DNA from: Antedon mediterranea
Lineage: Eukaryota > Echinodermata > Crinoidea > Comatulida > Antedonidae
Assembly: GCF_964355755.1 (NCBI RefSeq)
Contig: NC_092670.1
Coordinates: forward strand, 24,055,201-24,119,200
Direction of reading: 5' to 3'
Length of the DNA stretch: 64,000 nucleotides
The translations under genes and the position numbers were made by a program. The notes under the pieces were generated by a model. That model did no database searches, was not told the DNA's origin, and saw only the letters and a program-made list of their open reading frames with translations. Of this stretch, positions 14,301-23,900 are shown piece after piece. Positions within the stretch are counted from its first letter, which is position 1. Each line of letters starts with the position of its first letter.

Positions 14301-17300
14301 AAAACAACATAATATAGCTATTAACAAGTCATTAAGACGGGTTACTAAATTGTGTGTCGAAGGCGATTTCACTGACAGGCTTAAGATACTAAATTTACCA
14401 GATATGGTTCAAAGAATGAAATTTCATAGTATAATTTTTGTAGTTAAGTGTTTGCATAATTTAATTGATTTTGATATATTTGAATACCTTACAATTAATT
14501 CTCGGTATCTAGAGTCGCTCACCTTTAAACACATGTATGCTAGAACTAATGCATTTAAATACTCCCTGTTTGTTAATTTCCCTCGAATATGGGAATGTAT
14601 CCCGCATGAAGTTCGTAACAAAGTCCTGTTTAACTTTGGGGGGTTTAGAAGGGATTTGAAAAAATTGTATTACTGATATCGAATTCATCTAGACTATCAC
14701 TGTGTTTTTATGTCTATTGCGTTTTTCGTACTATTAGTTGGGAAAGCCACTCGACAGTGCAGTTCTTTTGAACTGATCCACTTTTGGTTACCCGCAGGTG
14801 CTGATAGTACTTTTGTTCTGTTTTGTTGAATGATGCCGTACCTTGTTTATGATTTTTGTATGTTACCTGGAAATTGAATAAAATAAAATAAAATAAAACA
14901 TATAAGTACTACAAGTCCATACAAGTACAATACAAGTCCATACAAGTACAATACAAGTCCATACAAGTACAATACAAGTCCATATAAGTACAATACAAGT
15001 CCATATAAGTACAATACAAGTCCATATAAGTAGGCCAACAATACAAGTTCATAGAAGTACAATACAAGTTCATAGAAGTACAATACAAGTCCATATAAGT
15101 ACAATACAAGTCCATATAAGTACAATACAAGTCCATATAAGTACAATACAAGTCCATATAAGTACAATACTACAAGTCCATATAAGTACAATACAAGTCC
15201 ATTTAAGTACAATACAAGTCCATATAAGTAGGCCAACAATACAAGTTCATAGAAGTACAATACAAGTTCATAGAAGTACAATACAAGTCCATATAAGTAC
15301 AATACAAGTCCATATAAGTACAATACAAGTCCATATAAGTACAATACAAGTCCATATAAGTACAATACAAGTCCATATACTGTAAGTACAATACAAGTCC
15401 AAATAAGTACAATACAAGTCCATATAAGTACAATACAAGTCCATATAAGTACAATACAAGTCCATATAAGTACAATACAAGTCCATATAAGTACAATACA
15501 AGTCCATTTAAGTACAATAAAAGTCCATATAAGTACAATACAAGTCCATATAAGTACAATACAAGTTCATAGAAGTACAATACAAGTTCATAGAAGTACA
15601 ATACAAGTCCATATAAGCACAATACAAGTGTGTCCAACATTTGTACGTCACGTTAATTCATTATGTGTATGCAAGGAAATTTAGATGTGCTTCGACGATA
15701 AAATTTGAGTTGATTCTAGATCCGCAATATGCACCTAAAGCTTGATGTGACAAAAAAATGCCCATATATGATGTCATATCACTACCATATTTGTGCATAT
15801 CACTACCATATTGGGGCACATTACACTTTTTTTTCAAACTAGTTTGATAGTGTAGATAGAGATTAAGTCATATCATGACAGAAATCTCAGCCAGTGCACT
15901 TCGGTAATTATATCCATACATATAATATTATTATTTTTTTTTTTCTCTAGACTATTTCAAATTCAAAAGTAGAAATTGAATGTGATGATAAAGTCACCGA
16001 GTTAGAAATAAAGAGGTATGTGCATATTATTTACATAAATGTTTGTTGCGTTAGGGACACTTGTATTATATGGTTTTCCCTGTAAATTACTAACGCATAT
16101 CAATTTTCTTTGCTGTATATAATTACATTATGCAAATATATGCTTTTATTTTATTTGATTACAAACTTGACAAAATATTACCATAATAATTTAATAATGT
16201 TTGATTACCATTTAAATTACTAAAATGTAAATGAATGTCTGTCTGTCTGTAAGCAAAATGTTATTTAAAATGTGTTCTTTTTGTAAGATTCACAGCCTAA
16301 ATTTTTGTTCAATAATTTAATTATATTTTTTTTTTTCAGATTTATGCATTGTTGTAGCCTTTCTGACCTTCTTCTACAAGCTAATGACCGAGGTAGCGGT
16401 CATCAGGATTCCTCATCTGAGCCTAGTCTTATTGACTTTGACGAAGCAAGTTCAAAGGTCTTTGACCTCAAAGCAGACAAAGCGGTGAAGATGTACATTA
16501 AAGAAGATACCATTACCTTTGACAATTCAGGTATGATTAATAAGAGTGACCGGTCGTGCGGCCCATATCCATAACATCGACAATGGTTTGCAGCACACTA
16601 GCTCCATGGTATTGGTAGTGGAACAAGGACTATAAACCATAGGTCCTGCAGTGTACAAACATTGCTCGTGTGCACTTTAAAGAACCTAGTACATCTTTTG
16701 AGGCGAGTAGGAGGTTACTCCGGTGTACTAGTTCAGATGAGAGAGCGTCTTAAAGTGACTGCACTGACATTACATGACCCTTAGGGAGAAGCATGTAGTT
16801 GAAAAGTGTAATCCGAGTTTACAGCGTCATGAGCAATGAACCATTTCTTGGAATTGGGCGCTACAAGAACTTGCATATTGCTTTTCTGACTGCTTGAAAG
16901 CGGATTTGTATGTATAATGCAATAGTCTCCTCAGAGCGTACATACATCTTGCATTTCAAGTCACCAAAAACACTACTTTTTATTTCACAAACATTCTGAA
17001 ATGTACTTTAGGGTCTGAGAGTAGGGCAAATATCACTTTTCAATAGTGCCCTGACAAAACTATACCAATCACTTATTATTCTTATAACAATTCTGTTCAT
17101 GAATTATGTTTTAGTTGAAAATGACTTTTGTAAAGAATGGATGAATACACTACTGGATGCATGCAACAGCAACCCAGCCTACAGTCGCCAAGTGATTGAG
17201 AGCTATAAACTTAGAGTTATTCAAGATATGAACTTATTAAAACGCCTCGTAAGGCAGGCAGAGTCGGACCATTATGCTCTCTACAGGTAAGGATATGGGT

Positions 17301-20060
17301 TATTTTGTGTACATTTTTCTTCTGTCATCTCAAAATTGTGTTCATATCTTAATTATTCCATTTGACAAAAATCACATTCAAGGGATATTGGACTTACAGC
17401 CTTACTTACGTACTCAAGAACTGAAAAAAGTTTGTTTGATACTTGGAAACAACTAGCAATAGTTACTACCTAAAATTCAAAGCAAGAACCAATAACTTAG
17501 ATTTAGAAGGCAGAAAGCGATTATGGTCAGATTCCTACCCAGGCCATTGTCTCATTTGTAAAAGTAATTCAATAGAAACAATTGATCATTTCTTGTTTAA
17601 TTGTGTAAGTTTATCCTCCATAAGGAATACTTGTTTTAATGAATTGAAAAGTGACTTATATACAATTAATGAACATTATTGGGACATTTTTATTAATGGT
17701 TCAACAGAATTTAAGCATCACTTATTACTAGACGACATATATAACTTGTACCAAGATAAAACAATTTGCTCCATTTTTGACAATAAAAGTAAATCATTTT
17801 TAATTAAAGCTATGTCACATAGGACTGAAATATTGAAAAACATTTCTACCCTTTATTTATGATTTTTTTGTTCTTTTCTCTTCTTTTTTTGCTGTTATTA
17901 AGTCAGTAGAATTTGTGCTGCTTGATATTATGAAATTGTGAACCATTATTAACTTTTTGTACCTGTATATCGTGAATAAAAATACTGAAAGATGAGGGCG
18001 TATCAATTTGATCTCTTTTGCGCGTGCGTACAACTGAGGACTAGTGCTGTTCCGCCGTACCACGCCAAGAATGTTAAAGAGTCGTTATCCGATCGAGTTC
18101 GAACAATACCATGAAAGCCCCAGTGGTCTAATGGTTAGGACATCTGCATATCAAGCAGGCGGTCCGAGTTCGAGTCTCGGTTGGGGCGACTTTTTCTCAT
18201 TCTCACAGATTTCCTCATCTTTATCGTTTCAAATTAATTAATTAAATTTCAGTTTATCACCGGGCGGTTTAGAATTAATGTTCTTTGCCTCTTGTGTTTA
18301 TATATATAAAAGTATCTCTTCGGAGATCCCGCCTCGTGAATAAAAATACTGAAAGATGAGGGCATATCAATTTGATCTCTGTTGCGCGTGCGTACAACTG
18401 AGGACTAGTGCTGTTCCGCCGTACCACGCCGAGAATGTTAAAGAGTCGTTATCCGATCGAGTTCGAACAATACCATGAAAGCCCCAGTGGTCTAATGGTT
18501 AGGACATCTGCATATCAAGCAGGCGGTCCGAGTTCGAGTCTCGGTGGGGGCGAATTTTTCTCATTCTCACAGATTTCCTCATCTTTATCGTTTCAAATTA
18601 ATTAATTAAATTTCAGTATATCACCGGTCGGTTTAGAATTAATGTTCTTTGCCCCTTGTGTTTATATATATAAAAGTATCTCTTCGGAGATCCCGCCTCG
18701 TAAATAAAAATACTGAAAGATGAGGGCGTATCAATTTGATCTCTGTTGCGCGTGCGTACAACTGAGGACTAGTGCTGTTCCGCCGTACCACGCCGAGAAT
18801 GTTAAAGAGTCGCTATCCAATCGAGTTCGAACAATACCATGAAAGCCCCAGTGGTCTAATGGTTAGAACATCTGCATATCAAGCAGGCGGTCCGAGTTCG
18901 AGTCTCGGTTGAGGCGACTTTTTCTCATTCTCACAGATTTCCTCATCTTTATCGTTTCAAATTAATTAATTAAATTTCAGTATATTACCGGGCGGTTTAG
19001 AATTAATGTTCTTTGCCTGATTTGTTTATATATATAAATTGATACGCCCTCATCTGTCAGTATTTTTATTTACGAGGCGGGATCTCCGAAGAGATACTTT
19101 TATATATATAAACAAATCAGGCAAAGAACATTAATTCTAAACCGCCCGGTAATATACTGAAATTTAATTAATTAATTTGAAACGATATATATATATATAT
19201 TGTAATAACTGTATGACTTTATTTTGTAAACAGTTTGTATGGGTCGAACCTCTTGTTACGAGAGTGTTCCTCCGTTTTAAAGGAGAGTAACCAATAAATA
19301 TTATTATTATTATTGCTACATGCTGAGGCTGCTAATTTACCTTACACTCTTATCTACTGTATAACAATTGTTTCCCTAACCCAAACAAATGTCCACCTTT
19401 TGAACCAACTTCTTCTATGCCACACATCGTAAGAAAAAATCATTAATTTTCTCTGAACTCAATTTCAAGTCTTTTTCTTGTAGAATATTAGAATTCTGGT
19501 CTGAATATTTCTTTGGTTGTTTCTATTGAACATAAATGCAGTACAGTAGTTACATTTTTTATGTCTTACAGTAAGCTCTGTCTACACTATCAAACTATTG
19601 TGACAAAAAAAGTGTGATGTGCCCAAATATGGTAGTGATATGACAATACGTACGGGCACATCACATTTTGTTGTCACGTAAAGTTTGATAGTGTAGGCAT
19701 AGATTTAGTATATACATTTTATCCATGTTTTTATATGACAGTGATCTTATGAATTTTGGCGTACTTGTGGTTCGGATCCCCAAATTGAGCCCATTTTGCT
19801 TCCTTTTGTTCTTTTAAGGCATCTGTTCAAACTTACCCTTTCAAGTTGCTGACCTTATACATACTTGTTGTCCCGATCCCCAAATTGAGCCGCTTTTTGC
19901 TTCCTTTTGTTCTTATAGGGCATTTATTTTCTTAAAGAAATGTGGAAACTGTGCAGTTCTTTTGAAACACACCAACGTTGACTGCTCTGCAATGTCAGAG
20001 GATGCTAATCATGTGCTTAGAATCTTACAAGAGTTTGTGCTACAGGACATACCTGCTTAA
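8393..20060 (+). CDS. C17orf75: C17orf75 / NJMU-R1 homologue, WDR11-complex subunit
   Basis: Ten coding exons give a 388-residue protein (human is about 396): 8393-8454, 9567-9662, 9760-9885, 11655-11792, 12228-12285, 12523-12639, 15951-16015, 16340-16530, 17115-17286, 19919-20060. All junction phases agree. Matches to the vertebrate family run from end to end: YFALYTY near the N terminus, DFSLS, then GFIATRLSKGTVFSGIGDV, SEEYVVCFLA, LFRVDLDSY, FCKEWM, and KLRVIQDMNLLKRLVRQAE followed by FLKKCGNC. The known family member binds WDR11 and FAM91A1 and helps capture AP-1 vesicles at the trans-Golgi network; transfer of that role here is inference. The ATG at 8393 is the only start giving the conserved N terminus. 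Exon 4 joins exon 5 through an AT-AC U12 intron. Intron 6 is swollen by a minisatellite and a LINE. A weak ATTAAA signal lies at 20071. Confidence 0.95.
8510..8720. repeat. TAGGCC/CTAG-rich island plus ATC microsatellite
   Basis: A short island just inside intron 1 of C17orf75 is built almost entirely from overlapping GGCCTAG, CTAGCTAGG and TAGGCTA words, which are self-complementary. It ends in a (CATCAT)n run near 8701-8720. It lies about 60-270 bp downstream of exon 1. A similar island lies upstream of NUBP2 at 60187-60440. Function unknown. Confidence 0.6.
10368..11557. mobile_element. TIR element in C17orf75 intron 3
   Basis: The left end GGTTATCCGCA is inverted at the right end as TGCGGATAACC, bounding about 1.2 kb. 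The interior is noncoding and unusually CpG-rich (GCGCGCACGCGCG stretches), with a poly-T run at about 10410-10438. A diverged copy of the interior recurs at about 54390-54715, including the TTACGTCATACGAGCACGT-type block, so it is a dispersed family. No transposase is visible, so it is non-autonomous. The 11-bp TIR is short and no clear target duplication was found; the boundaries are therefore approximate. Confidence 0.55.
11793..12227 (+). other. U12-type AT-AC intron (C17orf75 intron 4)
   Basis: The 435-bp intron begins ATATCCTTT, exactly the U12 AT-AC donor consensus. It ends AC, with TACCTTAAC at 12207-12215 matching the U12 branch consensus TTCCTTAAC at eight of nine positions. The branch adenosine is about 13 nt from the acceptor, in the usual window. 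Splicing here yields LDLFRVDLDSY, which aligns with the family sequence LELFRLELDKY. No GT-AG solution restores that segment: the only nearby GT donor is a poor GTTTGG, and the alternative acceptor TGTAG|AT deletes FRV. The call is therefore supported by splice signals and protein conservation independently. Confidence 0.92.
12690..13320. repeat. 21-bp minisatellite, left block
   Basis: Tandem copies of a 21-bp unit, AAGTACAATACAAGTCCATAT, lie in C17orf75 intron 6. Variants include a CCATACAAGTACTACAAG shortening. A longer variant carries AGTAGGCCAACAATAC followed by a TTCATAGAAG unit and recurs in the right block, giving a higher-order structure. Because 21 is divisible by three, several frames stay open as 7-residue periodic peptides; these are not genes. 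Confidence 0.95.
13321..14898 (+). mobile_element. 5'-truncated non-LTR retrotransposon (LINE) with RT
   Basis: One reading frame runs from 13321 to 14676 with a single internal TAG at 13948-13950. It encodes a Jockey/CR1-group-like reverse transcriptase from the early fingers onward. The NYRPIS block, motif A FLDWEKAFDRVPH, motif B GVPQGSVLGPLLF and catalytic motif C QYADDT are all visible, followed by the thumb and C-terminal region (LNAKKCKVMH, RPVIEYGAPVWDP). The upstream ORF1 and endonuclease are absent, as expected from incomplete target-primed reverse transcription. The 3' end is a short (AATAA)n tail at about 14876-14898. It sits exactly between two blocks of the 21-bp minisatellite, on the same strand as the host gene. 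The clade assignment is tentative. One nonsense codon and otherwise intact catalytic residues suggest a fairly young insertion. Confidence 0.9.
14899..15630. repeat. 21-bp minisatellite, right block
   Basis: This continues the same 21-bp unit on the far side of the LINE, with the same higher-order variants (AGTAGGCCAACAATAC at about 15030 and 15228; TTCATAGAAG units near 15050, 15250 and 15565). Sharing of variants between both blocks implies one ancestral array, either split by the LINE or re-expanded after insertion. Confidence 0.95.
15760..15890. mobile_element. MITE copy, GTTTGATAGTGTAG family
   Basis: The right end reads AGTTTGATAGTGTAGATAGA. Internal CATATCACTACCATAT and GGGCACAT words match the fuller copies at 19570-19710 and 29665-29790. 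It lies just upstream of C17orf75 exon 7. The left terminus is degraded. Confidence 0.6.
16540..16765 (+). mobile_element. tRNA-derived SINE fragment
   Basis: This directly follows exon 8 of C17orf75 and shares the block GTGCACTTTAAAGAACCTAG plus GACGAGTAGG-like and CCGGTGTACTA words with a second copy at 61713-61960. The tRNA-like head (promoter boxes) is decayed in this copy and better kept in the other. Non-coding. Confidence 0.6.
17300..17970 (+). pseudogene. LINE 3' end with RT-associated zinc knuckle
   Basis: The open frame 17443-17862 encodes YYLKFKARTNNLDLEGRKR, followed by CLICKSNSIETIDHFLFNC. The latter is a C-x2-C...H-x4-C knuckle of the kind found at the C terminus of many LINE reverse transcriptases. 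The preceding LRTQELKK segment is in another frame, so the element is frameshifted and 5'-truncated. It lies in C17orf75 intron 9 and its 3' end (GTGAATAAAAATAC) runs directly into the 364-bp tandem array, whose units begin with the same words. A coding role is unlikely. Confidence 0.7.
18117..18188 (+). tRNA. tRNA-like gene, anticodon ATC (Asp-type), copy 1
   Basis: This folds as a complete cloverleaf: acceptor GCCCCAG pairs with TTGGGGC (one G-T), the D stem is GTCT/GGAC, the anticodon stem is TCTGC/GCAGG and the T stem CCGAG/CTCGG is perfect with loop TTCGAGT. The loop ATATCAA places T33 before anticodon A-T-C at 18150-18152, so it would read GAT (Asp). The discriminator is G, as in Asp tRNAs. 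The A box (TGGTCTAATGG) and B box (GTTCGAGTC) are good, and a T5 Pol III terminator follows within 3 nt. The body otherwise resembles tRNA-Glu. A34 Asp tRNAs are not expected in eukaryotes, so this may be a SINE-like or neofunctional RNA rather than a translating tRNA. Confidence 0.7.
18481..18552 (+). tRNA. tRNA-like gene, anticodon ATC, copy 2
   Basis: It is identical to copy 1 through the T stem and keeps the same ATC anticodon and promoter boxes. The 3' acceptor strand is TGGGGGC, which creates one A-G mismatch. A T5 run follows at about 18555. Transcription is plausible; processing and charging are doubtful. Confidence 0.6.
18845..18916 (+). tRNA. tRNA-like gene, anticodon ATC, copy 3 (decayed)
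   Basis: Same body and ATC anticodon. It has a G-to-A change in the D-stem 3' strand (GTTAGAAC) and an acceptor mismatch (TTGAGGC). It is probably a pseudogene of the array. Confidence 0.55.
19036..19190 (-). repeat. Inverted copy of the 364-bp unit ends
   Basis: The reverse complement carries the unit tail (ATTAATTAATTAAATTTCAG, then CCGGGCGGTTTAGAATTAAT), the CTTCGGAGATCCCGCCTCG segment and the unit head TGAGGGCGTATCAATTTATA. Together with the end of unit 3 it forms a hairpin of roughly 90-bp arms, followed by a (TA)n run at 19185-19200. Confidence 0.8.
19195..19320 (+). mobile_element. Retroelement 3' end with (ATT)n tail
   Basis: A stretch ending AACCAATAAATATTATTATT has a short trinucleotide tail, in the style of LINE/SINE 3' ends. 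It is too short to classify. Confidence 0.4.
19570..19712. mobile_element. MITE, CTACACTATCAAACT family, fullest copy
   Basis: Left end CTCTGTCTACACTATCAAAC and right end GTTTGATAGTGTAGGCATAG are inverted copies. The interior carries GTGATGTGCCCAAATATGG. About 140 bp, no coding capacity. Related copies are at 15760-15890 and 29665-29790. Confidence 0.8.
19762..19918 (+). repeat. Duplicated 3' splice-site region before C17orf75 exon 10
   Basis: A segment of about 56 bp containing CGGATCCCCAAATTGAGCC and TTGCTTCCTTTTGTTCTT occurs twice, 100 bp apart. The downstream copy ends in the real acceptor TTATAG at 19918. The upstream copy ends in TTTTAAG at 19818 and is a decayed or cryptic acceptor preceded by the same pyrimidine tract. 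Confidence 0.8.
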
Positions 20061-20858
20061 TGTATCTATTATTAAAACAATTTGTATATTATAAATTATA
20101 GTATACAAAAACAACAAAGTATTTATTATGAAATGACTTGAGGAAGAAAGGACAATCAAGTTTTCAACGATAAAAATATATTCCCGTTCGCTGTTATAAA
20201 GTAAACTTTTATTGAATTTAGTCAGCTTCTTTCGTCAGTAACAAACGTTAGATGAGAGGCTATTGAAAAATACACCACTGCTCGATTTTGGCCACTGAGA
20301 TCAGGTTTATTCTTGAACATGTTGTGTCTGCACAAATTTCTATTTTTTTTAAACAAAAAGCTGCCATGTATTCGAAACATAAAAGAAAGATAAAATGTCA
20401 CATGATACAGAATTAACCAATCAATTGGAAGAAAACACTCAGGTTCTGTTGGTAATATTATACAAGTCAAAGTCAAACTGAAGTTATTCCTTTATACTTA
20501 CTCAGCTGTACTTAACATTTACTGTAAGAAAATGTTTGTACTTAATTCTTTCTTTTCCCTTGAGTGATTTGATAAAACAAAAACGGAAAAAAATTACTGC
20601 TTTTTTGTGTTATTGCCTCAAAAACATTTTATTTGTTTGTAGTCAAATACATCTTTTCTTCTATAATAATGTGGGAGGGTACTGTGCTACGGTATTCGAA
20701 ATAATACATTCTAAATTTTTGATAGGGTTTTATACCAATTGACAGGACTATATATTATTTTTTATTAATTTTCACATTTCTTCCATCCTTATTGAAGACG
20801 GTACAGTAGCCCCATAAACCAGAGCCCCACTGGAACTGAGGTTCTTATTTGTGTGAAG

Positions 20859-20864
20859 TTTATT
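20859..20864 (-). terminator. Candidate poly(A) signal of the EMI/EGF/Ig gene
   Basis: TTTATT on the plus strand is AATAAA on the minus strand, 135 nt beyond the stop codon of the minus-strand gene. The cleavage site cannot be confirmed without transcripts. Confidence 0.45.
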
Positions 20865-20998
20865 CATCAACAATCAGGTTATAGATATAAAATTATTGAA
20901 GATTATATGAATATGTGTATTATATATTGACTATTTCAAAGATATAGCTAGGTTTGTATATTATAAAGTAGTCCATTTACCATGGTATCTATAGTGTG

Positions 20999-23900
20999 TT
21001 ATTTTAAACTGTTGGTAAACACGACAACAAACAGTAAACAAACAAAGCCTCCTCCAGCACCTCCAACTGCGTAGATCCAAACATTTTGACCCTTAAAGAA
21101 AAATGAATTTAACATAAGGACAAGAAGTACTTGAGGCCCACAACATTATCTCAAGCCAGCAAGAATGAATTTTACATAAGTATTTCATGGTTGTGATACT
21201 GTCTTAATCATAGAGGTATGCCACTAAATAGTATGCTTTAACCAAATCTGTATTATTACATCATCTACACTAAGTAAATCCAAAAAAAGGAACAACAATT
21301 ACACACAATTTACCTGTTTGTCAGTGGGCTTGCCAGGCATGTTACCAGAAGCTTTGGGAATAATATACAATCAAAATGTTAGTTGCATTGGATTGAAATT
21401 TATTTAATTCAGTTTCAATTTATCTATTAAATACAACCTGTCAGAAATATTAGTAATTGTACTCTTTAAATATTATGCATTTAGACAAACTGATTGAAAC
21501 ACTGTATTTAATTCTAATTCTGAGAAAACAATGTGTAAACATACTGTAGCAAATGGTAGACTTACGAGGTTGTCGATTACAGACGATTGATCCAGTATCA
21601 GTGTTAGTGTAACCATTACACTTCAAGCATTCCATCTGACCTTCCTTTGGCTGATAAAAGCCTTTTGGACACAGCTGACAGACTGCTGGCAGGTTATCAT
21701 TTCCACGATACGACCCAGGAGGACAGTTTACTGCAGGGGAAAAATATTTAAAAATAAAATGTTTTAGAATAGATTCTTGAAAGGATTGTGGTCTGGGTGT
21801 TTCGAAAACTAAGACCTAAGATGTCTTAACCAAAAGGTCTTTCAATAGGAACTCCTGATTATTTTATGTTTAGGTTTTAGATTATTGTTTTTTAGAGTCT
21901 TTGATTCCTATTGTCATGAGAAATTACTACTGTACTGAGTTTAGTCTAACAAATCTTACAGGGTGCTACATAATTTTGATATTTGTCCGTAAAGATTGTT
22001 TATAAAGTGATTGCGTACTTAAAAAGATCCAGACTTACCACAAATATATCCATCAGAGTGCGCATATTGAGTGCTGGGACAGATTGGACCATTCACGTTT
22101 GTTTTAAACTCCGTAACTTCAACTATATAACCACGATGTTCAAATTGTTCACCTGGCGTCAATAACGATTGTAGTTCAGTAACTTTGGCAAGAACACGTT
22201 CGATTTTGTGTTTAACCTGATATGCCGATTCATTCCGACTTGCTTGTGTCATATCAATTGATGTTGCATTGGTACTTTTTATTTCGAATCTGATCCGAGT
22301 AAGAAAGCTTTTTCCGTTTGAATCCAATTCTTGATAATTCAGAGGTTCGAATTCGTTGATATCAATGACATTTGCAATAGCTCCTTCCAATGACATATGT
22401 TTTTCCGTTGAATTGAAATCAGCTCGATAAAGATGAATAGTGATAGGACTAGAGAACTCCGGCATTGATATTCCAAGAACGTGAAGTCTAGCAGGATCGG
22501 ACAACTGTCGTCCATGTTCGTTCCAGGCTCCACAAGTGTACCATCCGTCTTGGTTAAATTCTGGGCTTAATATCTCTATACTCGAGCTATTCTGACCTGG
22601 AATTGCTTCCATATCTGATGACGACGAAGCCTGGAAGTACCATTGGTAGTCTGCTAGTGGTTGAGCAAATGCTTGACAAGTTAAGAAAGCGCCTTCGATA
22701 TTACCATATTCAATAGTTGTGTCTGTCGGATGCTCCGTAATCAATGGTGCAAACTCAACCTTGACGTCACACTGTAGAGATGAAACTGACGTCACTGCAT
22801 TGCTAGCCTGACAAGCGTAAGTACCAGCAGTAGACGAGTTTACCTGTTCTAGATGTAGCAAGTTTGAATATTTTCCATCCAGTGGTTGACCATTAAACGT
22901 CCAACTGAATGTTGGGGAAGGCCTACCAGTAGCTTCACATGTCAAAGTGATATTTCCTCCTTCGATTGTTGTGATATTTGGTTTAGGATGCTGAGAAATA
23001 ACAGGCACTTCTAAACACACATCGTTGTTGTCTTTGAGAAAGGTAACTTGACTTAAAACAACCACTCCGCCTAACTTGGCCTCATCGATATTTGAAATAG
23101 TACTATTCAGAAACGTTGCCACATAACTATCAAGTGCAACAGTATTCTGGTAAGAATGTCGATCCTCTGACAAATGTATCAAAGATATCAATTCAGTTGT
23201 TAAGCAATCATAGAACCCTTCACAGTCAGTCAGACCACTAGAGTTACGAGTATACATGTCCATCACAGTTTCCCATTTAGTCATCACATCAACCGCAAGT
23301 AATGATTTCGTATTTTCTGCTTTAATTTTTGCAGAATCAATAACCTGTGATAAAGCGCCTTGCTGAACACCAATTAAATATGTTGTATTAGTTTCTTCTA
23401 AATCTTCCACAGTTAGGTTAAAATACAGTAATGCTGAGCTATTGTTAATAACATTTGGTGACGTTGATACTGACAGATTGTACATATATTCACTGTGGAA
23501 CTCTTCTTCTTTGTTTATAGATTGTATTTCAGCAATGTTAGTCATGTCTACGATCTCTAACAGTGTTTCAAATGAATGCTCGATAAATCCAAGAATATCA
23601 TTGAATTCTTTGCACCTATTTTCGTTCTGAACGACTCGTTGATCACGGAAAAGTTCACTGGTTATATTGAGGTCTAGTGAATTGTTTACCACATTATATT
23701 TAACCATTTCAATAGGCGGTTGATGAATGATATTAGTTGTGTCACGATTCTTACGTAGTCCGAGTCTTCGGCTGCCCACTCCTCTTTTCCTTCTAATCGA
23801 TCTTGTTATATCACCAAACAATTCTTCAGTAATAAAAAGTGCAGCTTTTTCAATTGTATAATCCAGGTTATTGGCATCAATGAATATTTGAACCTGTACA

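Larger units (their letters stand above)
17971..19030 (+). repeat. Three-copy 364-bp tandem array carrying tRNA-like genes
   Basis: Three units start near 17971, 18335 and 18699 with a spacing of exactly 364 bp. Each contains a CGTGAATAAAAATACTG start, a conserved 120-bp leader, a tRNA-like gene, a T-run and an ATTAATTAATTAAATTTCAG tail. Copies differ by only a few percent. Immediately after unit 3, about 150 bp (19036-19190) repeats the tail and head segments in inverted orientation, so the array ends in a palindrome around 19028-19036. It lies wholly in C17orf75 intron 9. Confidence 0.92.

Noticed and set aside
12755-15640. Several minus-strand open frames of 80-170 codons with a 7-residue period
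   Set aside because: They are translations of the 21-bp minisatellite, open in several frames because 21 is a multiple of three; no start context, splice sites or domain.
18044-18605. Two 65-codon plus-strand frames spanning the tRNA-like genes
   Set aside because: They are identical translations of the 364-bp repeat through a structured RNA gene and are not conserved as protein.
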